From: Plasmopara viticola
Lineage: Eukaryota > Oomycota > Peronosporomycetes > Peronosporales > Peronosporaceae
Reading direction: 5' to 3'
NCBI GenBank assembly: GCA_001695595.3
Contig: MBPM02000024.1
Span: 496,001-560,000, forward strand
DNA: 64,000 bases
Below are positions 49,599-59,788 of the stretch, piece after piece; the stretch's first letter is position 1, and the number at the start of each line of letters is the position of its first letter. The notes under the pieces were generated by a model. The model was not told the DNA's origin and did not search any database. It worked only from the letters and a program-made list of their open reading frames with translations. The position numbers and the translations under genes are program-made.

Positions 49599-50252
49599 TC
49601 ATCGTCGCTGCTGCATCGACGATTCCACGACTGCCTTGAGCAAAGCTAAAGTCTTTTCGTTGTCAATTCGTGCCAGCTCAAATTTATCCTTTCTACGCAC
49701 TTCACGCTGTTCCTGTCTATCTCTCCGCTCCTCTTCTCGCGACTGGCGTCGATCCTCCATCTTGATCGCCAGAGCCTCCTTTTTATATTCGAGTTCCTCC
49801 CGTCTCAGCTGCAAATCCTGCTTTTGGCAATCAAGCAACTGATCCATCACATCCCTGATTGATGCCAGTACGCTATTAAGACTGTCCTGCTGACCGATCG
49901 ATGCGTGTGGACGCTTGCCCAAGACAAAACCACGCTCCCTCCGTCTCTCCTCCATTTCAACCTGCTCGTGATCACTCACGTTCAACCTTTTGTTTGCAAG
50001 TGGATGCTGTTCTTTTGTCTTGAGCTCTTGGCGAGAAGTCGCTGCAAGCCGTGGACAATCGGCACGTGATTCACCGCGTACTTCCGACGGCATGTTTTGG
50101 CACTTTTGAGCATGACGTAGTAGACTGGGAGGTCGCGCATTGTGCACGACCGTATCACAGTGTAAACATATCACGTCAGGGCTTCGCTTATTGGCACCCG
50201 GGGGCGCCGTTAGCGCGAATTCCTTCCATATAGGTAGCAGCGGACGACCCAT
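49599..50252 (-). CDS. BED-type zinc-finger protein with C-terminal coiled coil
   Basis: 217 residues, one exon. The N-terminus (GRPLLPIWKEF, then VICLHCDTVVHNARPPSLL and RHAQKC) has the tryptophan plus C-x2-C...H-x4-C spacing of a BED zinc finger, a DNA-binding module found in chromatin proteins and in hAT transposases. No transposase catalytic region follows. From about residue 90 the chain is highly charged, and residues 120-215 form a strong coiled coil (LQLRREELEYKKEALAIKM, RRQSREEERRDRQEQRE). This layout is common in oomycete genomes as short stand-alone proteins, possibly domesticated from transposons. Divergent from der with 143 bases between starts. Confidence 0.75.
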   Translation of the reverse strand: MGRPLLPIWKEFALTAPPGANKRSPDVICLHCDTVVHNARPPSLLRHAQKCQNMPSEVRGESRADCPRLAATSRQELKTKEQHPLANKRLNVSDHEQVEMEERRRERGFVLGKRPHASIGQQDSLNSVLASIRDVMDQLLDCQKQDLQLRREELEYKKEALAIKMEDRRQSREEERRDRQEQREVRRKDKFELARIDNEKTLALLKAVVESSMQQRR

Positions 50253-50395
50253 TTAATGTTTGTAGTAACAATGAATGCCTTGCATATTAGTCGAAAACTT
50301 AGTGTAATATTTACGATGTAATATTTACGCTATTACGCTAAGACAGCTATATATCGACCAATCAGATTGATGCTTAACTTCTACCACACATTGGG
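50253..50395. promoter_or_regulatory. Divergent promoter region
   Basis: 143 bases between the BED-finger gene (-) and the Der GTPase gene (+). They contain a CCAATCAGATTGATGC box (itself partly palindromic), TATATATCGACC, and a direct duplication AATATTTACG around 50308-50328. Confidence 0.4.
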
Positions 50396-52250
50396 ATGCT
50401 GCAAACGCTACTGCAGCGCTCGACGTGCGCGTCTTCGCGACGTGTGCGTCCCGCGCGGTGGTTTACATCCAATGTGACCGAGCACGAGTCTCGTTTTTTT
50501 CTCGATGATCATCCTCGACTGCGTATCGCGCTCGTGGGACGTACTAACGTGGGCAAGAGCACGCTCTTTAATCGCTTGACCAAGACTCGCTCCGCGATTG
50601 TGCACAACGTGCCTGGTACGACGCGTGACCGGCGCTACAAGCGTGCTACTGTTGCAGGTATGGAAATCGATGTCGTTGATACTGGTGGGTTGGAAGACGC
50701 ACCGTCAGGAACTCTAGAGGAAGGCATGCTCGAGCAGACCAGACTTGCTGTGCATGAGGCGGATCTCGTATTCTTTCTCATTGATGGACGCCAGGGCATC
50801 ACGCCTGTCGATACGTACTTTGCTCGCTGGTTGCGTAGAGAAGACACCAAGGCACCCATTCATCTAGTAGCCAACAAACTGGAAGGAGACCCCAAGCGCT
50901 GGGACGACGAGCTAACCGACTGCTACCAATTGGGTATGGGAGGCGCCATTCCTCTCTCAGCAGAGCATGGAGAGGGTGTCACGCTCTTATTGGATGAAAT
51001 CATACCGCTCTATGAAAAGTTTGAACAGGAGAAACAGGCCAAAGAGGCCGAGCTCAAGCAGCAGGAAGGAGAGCATGAAGCCGACGACGTACGTCCACGT
51101 CTTTGATACAATTGCGTTGACGTAATCATTAACTTTTGAAATTGTGCAGCCGCGTGCGATCAAGCTTGCAATTGTGGGGCGCCCAAATGTCGGAAAGTCC
51201 ACGCTGCTCAACAAAATTGTGCGCAATGAGCGCGTTCTTACCGGTCCTGAGTACGTACAAAGAACGTATGAGGTGGTCAATAAAGTAGCTCACCTCGCGT
51301 TAATTACCTTGGCTAGACCTGGCGTGACACGCGACTCGGTTGAAGTATCGTGGACATTTCATGGTCGCCCTATCCAGCTCGTGGATACCGCGGGGATTCG
51401 ACGATATAGTAAGCGTGACCACGACGATCAGATTGAAAACCTGTCTGTACGGGATTCTTTCCGTGCCATTGACTCGGCTCAAGTCGTGGTGGTGGTCGTG
51501 GATATGAGCGAGCCAAAGCTGATTCATATGGACCTTACCATCGCCCAGCGCGTGGTGGAAGAGGGTCGTGCGCTGGTCCTTGCAGCCAACAAGAGTGATC
51601 TAACGGGCGCTCGTGTCGATTTTGAATTGCAACGCCTGCAGAACGAATTGAACGAGTCGCTTGCCCAAGTGCGCGGTGTTCCTGTCGTCCCCATCTCTGC
51701 ACTCACCGGTACTGGCATCAAGAAACTTGTACCAGAAGTTCTGAAGGCGTACGAGAAGTGGAACCTGCGCGTGACGACTGGTCGTCTCAATCGATGGCTC
51801 AAGGCCATGGCACGACATCATCCACCTCCAACAGTCAAGGGCAAGACGCTCAACGTCAAGTACGCGACACAGGTCAAGGCGCGTCCGCCCACATTTGCCG
51901 TGTTTGTAAGCAATCCATCGGACGTGCCCGAGTCGTATCAGCGCTTCTTGCTGAGCCAGCTTCGCGAGGAGTTCAAGATGGAAGGGGTACCAGCTCGCTT
52001 GCTTTTAAGAGGCAATAGAGAGAATCCATTTGAGAAGCGCAAGAAATTCCAGCAACGCACGAGCAGCGTTTTATACGGCAAACAGCGCCAGTCGTTTAAA
52101 GACACTGACAAGTCTCGTGGGGATGCATCTCAACAGATGCCTAGTAGCAAGAAAACATCCTTGACAAGGAAGCAAAAGAGCGGCCATTTTATTCCTCGTC
52201 GGATGAAGAAGAAGAGGTTAGCGAAGACAAAAGCACGAAATCGCAGTTAG
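50396..52250 (+). CDS. der: Der/EngA-type double-GTPase, probably mitochondrial
   Basis: Exons 50396-51088, 51150-51250 and 51317-52250 (introns 61 and 66 nt) give 575 residues. The first about 25 residues are Arg/Ser-rich and free of acids until the GTPase approaches, like a mitochondrial presequence. GTPase 1: GRTNVGKSTLFNRLTKTRSA, GTTRDR, DTGG, NKLEG. A charged linker (residues 205-231) precedes GTPase 2: GRPNVGKSTLLNKI, LTGPEPGVTRDSVEVSW, DTAGIRR, NKSD. A KH-like domain follows, with RWLKAMARHHPPP and VKYATQVKARPPTF, then a basic tail. Bacterial Der assists assembly of the large ribosomal subunit. The TGPExGxTRD form is the alphaproteobacterial type, supporting mitochondrial ancestry. The second intron has no in-frame stop and interrupts switch I of GTPase 2, so retention would insert 22 residues there. 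Removing it restores the family alignment. Confidence 0.9.
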
Positions 52251-52336
52251 ATAAAGGCGCGGATTTACACACAGTGTTAGTAATACCAACTGTGGCATTG
52301 ATTACATGTTACTCTTTCGAAAGAGCAATTAAGTGT

Positions 52337-52664
52337 CTATTTGGATGCTGGGAAACACTGCTCCAAGGCAAAGCCTTTTGCTGCGTGTTTGCTCTGATAG
52401 TGGTCATTCAGCTGTGTTTTCTGTCATGCATGTAAACCATTTAAAGAGGTGAGGGACATTGTAGTCGTGCGACTCAAGCAAGGAAGAACGTACGTTGGCA
52501 GTAATGAGAAACGTCGTCATGCAGATCTTGCACTTGATGCCATTGCGGTCGGCCTCCATCTTGGCCTTGGACTCGGCGTGATTCTTGTTCTTGGCGTCTT
52601 TCATTTTCTTTGCATTGTTACGATCACGCTTGGCTGCTGATTTCTGTCCGTTGCCACCGCCCAT
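52337..52664 (-). CDS. ZNF706/At2g23090-like small zinc-finger protein, copy A (2 exons)
   Basis: Exons 52494-52664 and 52337-52411 (82-nt intron, GTACGT...CACAG; the stop end may be off by one base) give 81 residues. The start MGGGNGQKSAAKRDRNNAKK is the family signature; the in-frame upstream ATG at 52733 is not needed. A lysine-rich 4F5-like helix is followed by one C2H2 finger split by the intron: IKCKICMTTFLITAN in exon 1, then LNDHYQSKHAAKGFALEQCF in exon 2. These small conserved eukaryotic proteins are linked to nucleic-acid or translation-related functions, but their role is poorly defined. It is a tandem paralogue of the next gene, with the same intron position. Confidence 0.85.
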
Positions 52665-52954
52665 GGAGCCTCGTACTGGAACTGACGACTTGAAAATTAA
52701 AGACCCAAGACTAGAGTTTGCAGAGCCAGCCAAGCTTTCTAAGAGTATTTATAAAGAGAGTATATATATATTTAAGTACGAGTGACAGATGACGTTATAA
52801 GACCTGCAGACGTGGTTTTAGTTCTTAGATGCTGCAAGACATTGCTCCAGCCAGACAGTTGGCACCTCGTATCATCGCTGTACTAACGACAAGGAACCCG
52901 CATGCTAATCCTACTTCGATAAATTTTACATTCTTCTGACCTTCTGCCTCCTCC

Positions 52955-53295
52955 TCAGACCTTTCCGGGAAAGCACTGTTCGAGAGTCAAGCCCTTGGAC
53001 GAGTGTTTGCTTTCAAAGTGATCGTTGAGCAGGGCTTTCTACTCGCAACGAAAGCAATACGAGAGAACGCAACGTTAATGTGACCTTTCAACCCCTAAAA
53101 CTGACGCAGCTTGGAAAAACTTACACTGGCGGTGATGAGGAAGGTGGTCATGCAAATGTTGCACTTGACGCCATTCTTGTCAGCCTCCATCTTGGCCTTG
53201 GAGTTGGCGTGATTCTTCTGCTTGGCCTCCTTCATTTTCTTGGCATTGTTTCGCTCGCGCTTGGTCGCGGACTTTTGCCCGTTGCCGCCGCCCAT
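52955..53295 (-). CDS. ZNF706/At2g23090-like small zinc-finger protein, copy B (2 exons)
   Basis: Exons 53125-53295 and 52955-53038 (86-nt intron, GTAAGT...GAGTAG; the stop end may be off by one base) give 84 residues. MGGGNGQKSATKRERNNAKK leads into a lysine-rich helix, VKCNICMTTFLITAS, then LLNDHFESKHSSKGLTLEQC in exon 2. The first exon is 171 nt in both paralogues and the introns interrupt the finger at equivalent places, so they arose by tandem duplication. A longer in-frame upstream extension on this strand overlaps the divergent coiled-coil gene and is a shadow. The start codon lies only 100 bases from the ATG of that plus-strand gene. Confidence 0.86.
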
Positions 53296-53394
53296 GATGG
53301 TAAGAAAGGGTAGAGACGGAACTGTACACAAAAATAGTGTCCAGATCAGCCCAAATTTTGGGCTCGCTTTGTCGAAACGACGTTTAACACTTTT

Positions 53395-54844
53395 ATGGCT
53401 ACACTTGCTCATGTGCAGCATTTGCTCGTGTGATCTCCAAGGCGACTCACGAATACTTGGCACACTTGCTTCAGGTGAACAGCAAGATACTGAAGGTAAT
53501 GGTCCGAAAAGAGAAGCTGCGTACGCGGAGCAAGACGACCGCAAAAGCGGGGATGGTCCATTCAGTTGCTGTGACGCCATCGCAACCGAGCAAGAAGACT
53601 CCGAGGCATTTGTCGCCTCTTTAAAGCTGGAAGTGCTTGCGCTACGCAAGTATAAGACCAACTACGAAAGGCTTTGCGGTCAAGTGAGTGAACTTAACGC
53701 TCAGATGACCTGCAGCTGCAGCGCCACGAGTCCGACGTGACTGTTTTTCAAGCTTCAATTGCCGATCTACAAACTGAAAAGATGAGGTTGGAAGCTCAGG
53801 TCGTCGGTGCGCAGCAGGCACTTTCATTAGAGCGAGACACAGCCGAGCAGAACCGAGAGTACTCGGAGAAGATACACCGGCAACTTGATACAGCAGCGGA
53901 GCTACTTAAGGCCACGGAAAAGCGGTTGGAGCAGCAAGAAGCGCATTATACAGCTGACATTGAAAAGCTGAGAGCACAACTTGGTGCTGAAGATGAAAAC
54001 ACGCAGGAGATCAAGCGAAACTTCGAGAGCTCGAGCAGGAAATTAAACTTTGTCGAGCACGGGCGATTACCGCCAAGAAGCAAGAACTTTTGCGATCAAG
54101 GCGTGAGAAGAGCAAACAGAGGCAGGAGGTGAGGCACGTGCAACCAAGTTGCAACAGCTTCAAGAGGAGCTAGAGGTGCAACGTTCGACGGTGCGTGCGA
54201 CCAAGAAACAGTTGTCAAAGGTCCAGGCAACCAATGACACGCTTTGCAAACAGCTAGTCAATGTGAAACGGGATGGAGCTCATTTGTCCGACCTCATCGA
54301 CAGTCAACGCGTCGAGTACGAATCACAAGTTTTGAATCTCTCACGCTCTAAAAAGAAAAAGAAAGAATTAGCAAAGCGTGCAGACTCTTTGGCTCAAGAT
54401 CTCGGACACCTTCAGAGAGACTTCGCAGATGCCAAAGACGAAATTGTGTCCCAAAACATGGAAGTTGAGCGGTATCGAACTGAGCTGTCGAGTCTTCGCG
54501 TTAAGCTGCGGCAAACTTTACGAAGACTTGAGGAGGTTCAAGGCAGCAACGACAATTTTGTGAGGCAGATCAAGACTCTACAAAACGCACTTTGCGAGCA
54601 AGTAGACAGGGGGAAGCAAATCCGGCAGAGAAGTCGAGACCTTGAACACCGCAAAGAACTTGTATGTCTACGCGAACTTGTGACCGACAACCAACAGCGT
54701 GCTACTGACTCATCTGAAGGTGTCCGAAGGCTGCGCCACGAACTTTCGACCGTTCAAAAGCTGCTCCAAGGCTGTGCTCAAGATCAGCAAACTGCATCTG
54801 GTCGAGCATTTGAATGGGCTGAAGTGATTTGCGATAGCTTCTAG
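53395..54844 (+). CDS. Coiled-coil protein gene with multiple apparent frame breaks
   Basis: Coding quality is clear but the frame changes about five times: MATLAHVQHLLV, then ISKATHEYLAHLLQVNSKIL, then a frame with EQEDSEAFVASLKLEVLALR, then DVTVFQASIADLQTEKMRLE, then AKLRELEQEIKLCRARAITA, and finally LQQLQEELEVQRSTVRATKK through to AFEWAEVICDSF and the stop at 54844. The breaks are near 53430, 53500, 53715, 54015 and 54130. Each is a step of minus one, equal to one missing base. Restoring frame would give roughly 480 residues of nearly continuous coiled coil. Short GT...AG pairs (20-38 nt) can bridge some breaks but not all convincingly. It may be a real gene damaged by assembly deletions, or a pseudogene. 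Family not recognised; it is convergent with another coiled-coil gene. Confidence 0.6.
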
Positions 54845-54929
54845 ACACTCTTGAAGCCATCCCTACAGCAAGTCGCACTCCAGCAAACGCTATACTTGCA
54901 TTTCACCTTTTTTGTTCATTGTTAATTAA

Positions 54930-57426
54930 CTAAGTTTTTTTTACAAGAGCTTCGTAGCGTGTCTTGAGCTTGTGAAACTCCTGTCGTAAGTAGTCGTTCT
55001 CTTCTTGAAGTTCTTGAAGCTCTTGCTTGCATTCATTGGCATCAGTAGCATCCATTGCTGCAGCGCCGGATTGAATCAATAGTTGGTGCTGTTGCTCCAA
55101 TTCAGCGATACGATCGTCCTTTTCGCGCATACTCTCACGAAACGTATTGCGCAAAGTCTCCACTTCTTGGTGCTGCTGCTCCTTACAGATAGCTAAAGGA
55201 GGTGGGGGGCTTGACTTGTAGACACCACCCTTTCTGCTTTTGGGTGGTGGGGCATTACTTCCCCGCACCCGCTACAAGCAAATTAATTCAGGTCTAGGAA
55301 TAAAAAGATGCACAGGTTCAGACTCACTGGAATTCGGGAAACACTCTCGTCTCCGATGAATGGCAGGGATAAAGACGACGGTGAAAATCGCAGTGGTGTC
55401 TCTGGTGCCAAGGCACGGCTGCCCTGCTGTCCTTGCAAGCTTCGTAACTGTTTGTCCTTGTCCTCTAGTTGAGTTTTCAGGTTACAAACTACTTCGGATA
55501 GGCGTTCCTTTTCCACCTATTCGTAAACAACAGCACAAAAGTCAGCTTACGTAGACACTATAGGTCTACGCAAATTGTAAAAACGGACGGCAATTGCGCG
55601 ATATTGCGAGATCTCGCTTGGTTGCGGCATTGCACCATTACACCACAACGCAGAGCTTGCAGATCTGTCACCGCCTTTTTCTTTATGTTCACTAACGATT
55701 TTACGAAGTTGTTCCAGCTCAGCTCTCTCCACTTGTTTCATACTCTTCATACCATCTGCTGTTCGTACACGCCTCGCATGATGCAACTTCGTCTTCCACG
55801 TCTCCAGTTGACGTTGAAGAGCATCTACCAACGCATCATCTGTCCCGGATTTTTCGACCATTACCTGAAACTTGTCACGTAATTCTTGTCTTTCTCGGTC
55901 AAGAATTTGGACTCGAGCCTTGAGGGCATCGTACTTTCGTGTCAATCGATGCAAACGTTCCTGTAACTCGTCACGCTGCCTCGCAAGTTGATCCATCATT
56001 TTTTTCTGGTGCATTTTTTGATCAGACAAATCTTGCTGTGCGCGTTGATCAACATCAAGCACCGTAGTAGCTGTCTTATTTTTCTGTGTTCCGGTTTCGG
56101 CCGACTCTTGCTTAATAGTCGCGAGCTGAGTCTGGAGCCTCTTAACCTTTGACTTGAGCATGATAATGCGCTGAGCACGACCGCGGCGACTTGATCCGCT
56201 GGCAGCGTTATCGATATTATTTACAACATCTTCAAGTGGCGCGTCATCACCAACCTCTCGAATCAATGCACGCTGGGTTTTCTTTAGTTCCTGCTGTAGC
56301 GTAGTATTCTTCGCCCTAAGTTCTTCACAAATTTTCCTCAGGGTTCCATCATTACTGTATTATCGCCAATATAATCTGCCGGAGAATCGCTTACACTAGC
56401 AGCACACAAACTGTTCGTCTTTTCTCCAACGACCCGCGCTTGGAAACGCTGCAGCTTTAGCTTCAGTGTGTCAATTTCTTGCGCGAGCTGCTTGTTAGAC
56501 GTTTCAGACGCTTCAGATTGCTTCTCTGCCTCCGCTGTAAGCTGCTTCTCACGTTGGAGCAAGCGCTTTAAAGTTCGCAGGCTTTTGGCTTGATGGACAA
56601 TCTTCGCGTCGCGAATATCCTGATGAAATCATCTAACACACTAAGCAAAGATCAAAAGTGAATATCCAAAACTGACTTACATGGTCTGGATCTTCTTTGT
56701 CCAGAAGAATCTCGTGAACTGCATCAACGTCAAGTCCTGGCACCGGCGCTTGTGCCTCCAGCTGAATCTGTAACCTTTTCAGCAATAATTCACATTTAAA
56801 ATGTTACCAAAGGCATATTATTTTTGCCAATGACAAGTACGTTTTCACTTGTTGTCGAAGATCACGAGCTTCAGAGCTTAACACTGTGTTGGCATTTGTG
56901 AGTTTCTGAAGCTGTTGCGCGTGGTCCCACTGCACTTCGTTATTGCACATATGCTGCGTTTGGCCTCGACTCAATCGGCCATTCAAGCCAGCGCACTCGT
57001 CGTGGCTGTCTCCGTCGTTGTTGTTGCTACATTCGTTGATAAATTGTTTCTTGAGAAGCATATTTGAAGATTCCATAGCTGTTTCATCATCAGAGCTACT
57101 GCTGTCATCTTCGTCATCAAATTGAGGAACGATAAACGAGGCCTAGCAAGCCAAACATGGAAAAGGCGTAAGGTTTACTCGCAAATATCTTATAACAGCT
57201 CAACCAACCTGTTGAAGTGGTAATTCGTGTCGTACAGTGTCGTCAACTAACTTTTCGCCATCGAGAATCACACGCGTTTGAGTACTTCCGAACTGCATTT
57301 GCAAAAATATCGGTAGTATCGAAAAGGCGTCGCCAAATACGATGCGCAACCGTTCAAATCTAAATAGATACCCAGGGACATTATTCAAGTAGAAGACTTT
57401 TGTAACGAGAAATTCGCGTCAGTCAT
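54930..57426 (-). CDS. Large coiled-coil protein gene, multi-exon, with one or more frame breaks
   Basis: Well-supported exons: 56849-57142, 56681-56767, 55328-55516 and 54930-55271, plus 55559-56619 and an N-terminal exon ending at 57209; introns of 66, 81, 61 and 56 nt join them with consistent phase. The N-terminal part (FERLRIVFGDAFSILPIFLQ, TRVILDGEKLVDDTVRHELP) looks globular, followed by acidic VPQFDDEDDSSSSDDE, then long coiled coils to the end. Uncertain points: the start (ATG at 57426 needs either a 38-nt intron at 57360-57397 or a one-base deletion), a 42-nt intron at 55517-55558, and a minus-one frame break near 56355 between SDSPADYIGDN and TLRKICEELRAKN. The gene begins 19 bases after the stop of the PH-domain gene on the same strand. 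Function unknown; a cytoskeletal or centriolar role would be speculation. Confidence 0.6.
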
Positions 57427-57445
57427 CCTCTCCAATGAATCGAAT

Positions 57446-59788
57446 TTAAGTTGTCTGCTTTCGGCGCAACTTGTTTGCCTCAATCGTAAAGTTCGCGAGC
57501 CCTTCAATTATCTCACTGGTTTTCGGATTTGGTGCTGATTCCTTACGCCTTAAAGAAGCTATTGAGGCCGATGTTGCGCGCATCCTTCGTCCAGATCCTA
57601 CATCAACATCAATTGTGGCAGTATCTCGACGTGTCCGCACCACGCGGTCAATGGCCTGTTGAAGACTACTTATTAAATCTTTTAAATTGTAAAAAAGTCG
57701 CAGACTTTGCATACGGCTGGAATCCAACGTCATTTCGCCAAACCCGCGCACCTCTACCATGCCACCATCGCCCTTAATACCTTTGCACATGCCCGTGAAT
57801 GGACCCCAGTGACGCCACGAGAAGTAGCACTGAGGTGGCTGAGTAAAGACATCTAGCACTTCTAATGGAAAGCCGTCTGGAAAGGCTTCAGGCAACATTG
57901 CACGCGGGTCCTGGTGTTCGTCAAAAACTTCATTCACTGCGATATACGCTACAGCGTCACCAAAGTACAACAGCCCAAACATGTCGTTCTCAAATATGGA
58001 CGACCCAAGGATCTGCATACCATCATTTACCTGCATATAGAACCTTGTCCGATCCACGCTTTGCCACTGATCATAGCGAGATTTATGCGTCGCCTCCATG
58101 ACAAATGTCTGGCAACACTCTTCCACATACGAAGTGAGAGAGGAAGTGTCCGAATCACGTATGCAACCCCTTGCGTACACCAAGTCAGTGAGAACGTATT
58201 CTGGAAAGCCATAGCGCCATTCAATGGTTTCACCGTTCACAATGTCTTGCATTAAACGCGAGGGTTTTCTAGCACCATTAGCAACGAGTGCATCAAGTTC
58301 TCGTTTGGCCTTTGCTAGTTTAGTTGCAGACGCTGTAAGAGACGAACCTACAACAGGCACGAAAAGGAGGACATTGCCAGTGGTGCTGCACTGTGATTGT
58401 CCTGATGTCGTTGATGAGTTTGATGCTACCGAGTCCATCCGACGAATGCGCGTTGCATAAGTCGATTGATTTGAATTGGTCGAGCCTGCTCGTTCCCGTA
58501 AGGTCGCAAGTCGATCAAGATCGTCGAATGTCGCCGATGATGACGTCGGCGAGGCCCTCGTGTAGAATGTAGGTGTCAACACAGCCGTAGCCTCTTCAGT
58601 ATACAATTTTGACTGACGCTTGTCTGAATGCACGTAAAACGTTTTTGCATCCGACGACGATACAAAATCCGTTGCCACTGACTCACGACTGTCAGAGACT
58701 TCGTCGATGGTCAAATTAGCTTCGCGTGCCACGATCTCACCGGCCGTATCTCCATCGTCTTTGGTCGATTCGGCTAACGTGGTGAGAGAACTCGCTCTAC
58801 GCAATGCAACGTGCTCGTCCAAAGAAAGCAGCAGTTTTTTGTCAAATGCAGAGCCCACTCTACTCGGGTGTTCGCTAATATGTTGCTTTGTAACCTGCAC
58901 CTCCTGTAGTGCATCAAGCCACTGTGTCGCCGTTTCCTCATTCTCGGCTGCAAATTGCAATGTAATGCACTTGGAGGCCGATCCAAGCACGATCGATAAA
59001 AACTTGTCTTCTTCCCTTTTCTCGAACAACTTGTCCGCGCGCAAGATTGTGCCCATCGCGACAGGATTGAGTCGTTTGACGCCTTCCAAAGCCTCTTTGC
59101 TGTAACCTACCAGCATGTGGTTGGACGCCATCCACAACTTGAACGCCTTTTCGGTTTCACACATGTACAACTCTGACTGACGACGCACAATAAAGTAATA
59201 GCACTTGTCTGCTACTTCAAGACCGCTCTTCATCATCAAGTAGCCGCTGTAGCCAACATCTACATCCACCGTCCCATCTTTTTTCAAATTGCTAGTCGAG
59301 GGAAGGAGGCACGTGTAGTCGCCATATCTGAACCGAGTGTGCCGTTTAGCGCTGGGACTGTAGCTATAAGGCGAGATTGTCGACCTGCGTATAGCGTAAT
59401 CATCCTCCGACGCACTGTGAGGCCGCGCCGCGACTTTCTCCCCTCTCGAGTCGGCGTGAGCTCTGGTCATTGGCCCATGGCTCTTAGAACGTGGCTGGCC
59501 CCGCGACGGTGATGGCGCAGTTGAGGAAAGCATGACGTCCGCATCATAGTGAGACTTGGGCGTCGTCGCACTGCAATTTCGTGGCTTGCACGTAATGGTT
59601 GAAGGACAAGTGCCCTTGCGGCACTCGTGGCTCGTCACAAAATGATCGCCAGCTGCTCGCTCTTGCGTCGGCCTCCGCGTCTCGCCATACCTCGCAGCCT
59701 CTTTAATGCAAAAGTCCGTCTCGTGAGCCAGGCCATGGTCTTTCCGACTAGAGCAGCGGTTGCGCAGTCGATGCGCCAACGCCTTCAT
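57446..59788 (-). CDS. PH domain plus NTF2/SnoaL-like domain protein
   Basis: 780 residues, one exon. The N-terminal 160 residues are basic and Ser-rich. A pleckstrin-homology domain spans about residues 180-315: YSGYLMMKSGLEVADKCYYF, IVRRQSELYMCETEKAFK, and the closing ATQWLDALQEVQ with its conserved Trp. A Ser/Thr-rich linker follows. Residues about 530-720 resemble the SnoaL/NTF2-like domain of oomycete proteins (YGFPEYVLTDLVYARG, QCYFSWRHWGPFTGMCKG, MVEVRGFGEMTLD). PH domains bind phosphoinositides; NTF2-like folds often bind small ligands or mediate dimerisation. A membrane-recruited regulatory or scaffold role is inferred. No signal peptide or transmembrane segment. Confidence 0.8.
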   Translation of the reverse strand: MKALAHRLRNRCSSRKDHGLAHETDFCIKEAARYGETRRPTQERAAGDHFVTSHECRKGTCPSTITCKPRNCSATTPKSHYDADVMLSSTAPSPSRGQPRSKSHGPMTRAHADSRGEKVAARPHSASEDDYAIRRSTISPYSYSPSAKRHTRFRYGDYTCLLPSTSNLKKDGTVDVDVGYSGYLMMKSGLEVADKCYYFIVRRQSELYMCETEKAFKLWMASNHMLVGYSKEALEGVKRLNPVAMGTILRADKLFEKREEDKFLSIVLGSASKCITLQFAAENEETATQWLDALQEVQVTKQHISEHPSRVGSAFDKKLLLSLDEHVALRRASSLTTLAESTKDDGDTAGEIVAREANLTIDEVSDSRESVATDFVSSSDAKTFYVHSDKRQSKLYTEEATAVLTPTFYTRASPTSSSATFDDLDRLATLRERAGSTNSNQSTYATRIRRMDSVASNSSTTSGQSQCSTTGNVLLFVPVVGSSLTASATKLAKAKRELDALVANGARKPSRLMQDIVNGETIEWRYGFPEYVLTDLVYARGCIRDSDTSSLTSYVEECCQTFVMEATHKSRYDQWQSVDRTRFYMQVNDGMQILGSSIFENDMFGLLYFGDAVAYIAVNEVFDEHQDPRAMLPEAFPDGFPLEVLDVFTQPPQCYFSWRHWGPFTGMCKGIKGDGGMVEVRGFGEMTLDSSRMQSLRLFYNLKDLISSLQQAIDRVVRTRRDTATIDVDVGSGRRMRATSASIASLRRKESAPNPKTSEIIEGLANFTIEANKLRRKQTT

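Noticed and set aside
53395..54150. Explaining all frame breaks as ultrashort introns of 20-40 nt
   Set aside because: GT...AG pairs can be found at some breaks, but they delete well-formed coiled-coil sequence, and the breaks near 56355 and 61310 have no workable pair; other introns here are 54 nt or longer.
57200..57446. Joining the PH/NTF2-like gene and the downstream coiled-coil gene into one transcript unit or protein
   Set aside because: The PH gene has a clear stop at 57446 and a new ATG follows 19 bases later; no splice pair links them in frame.
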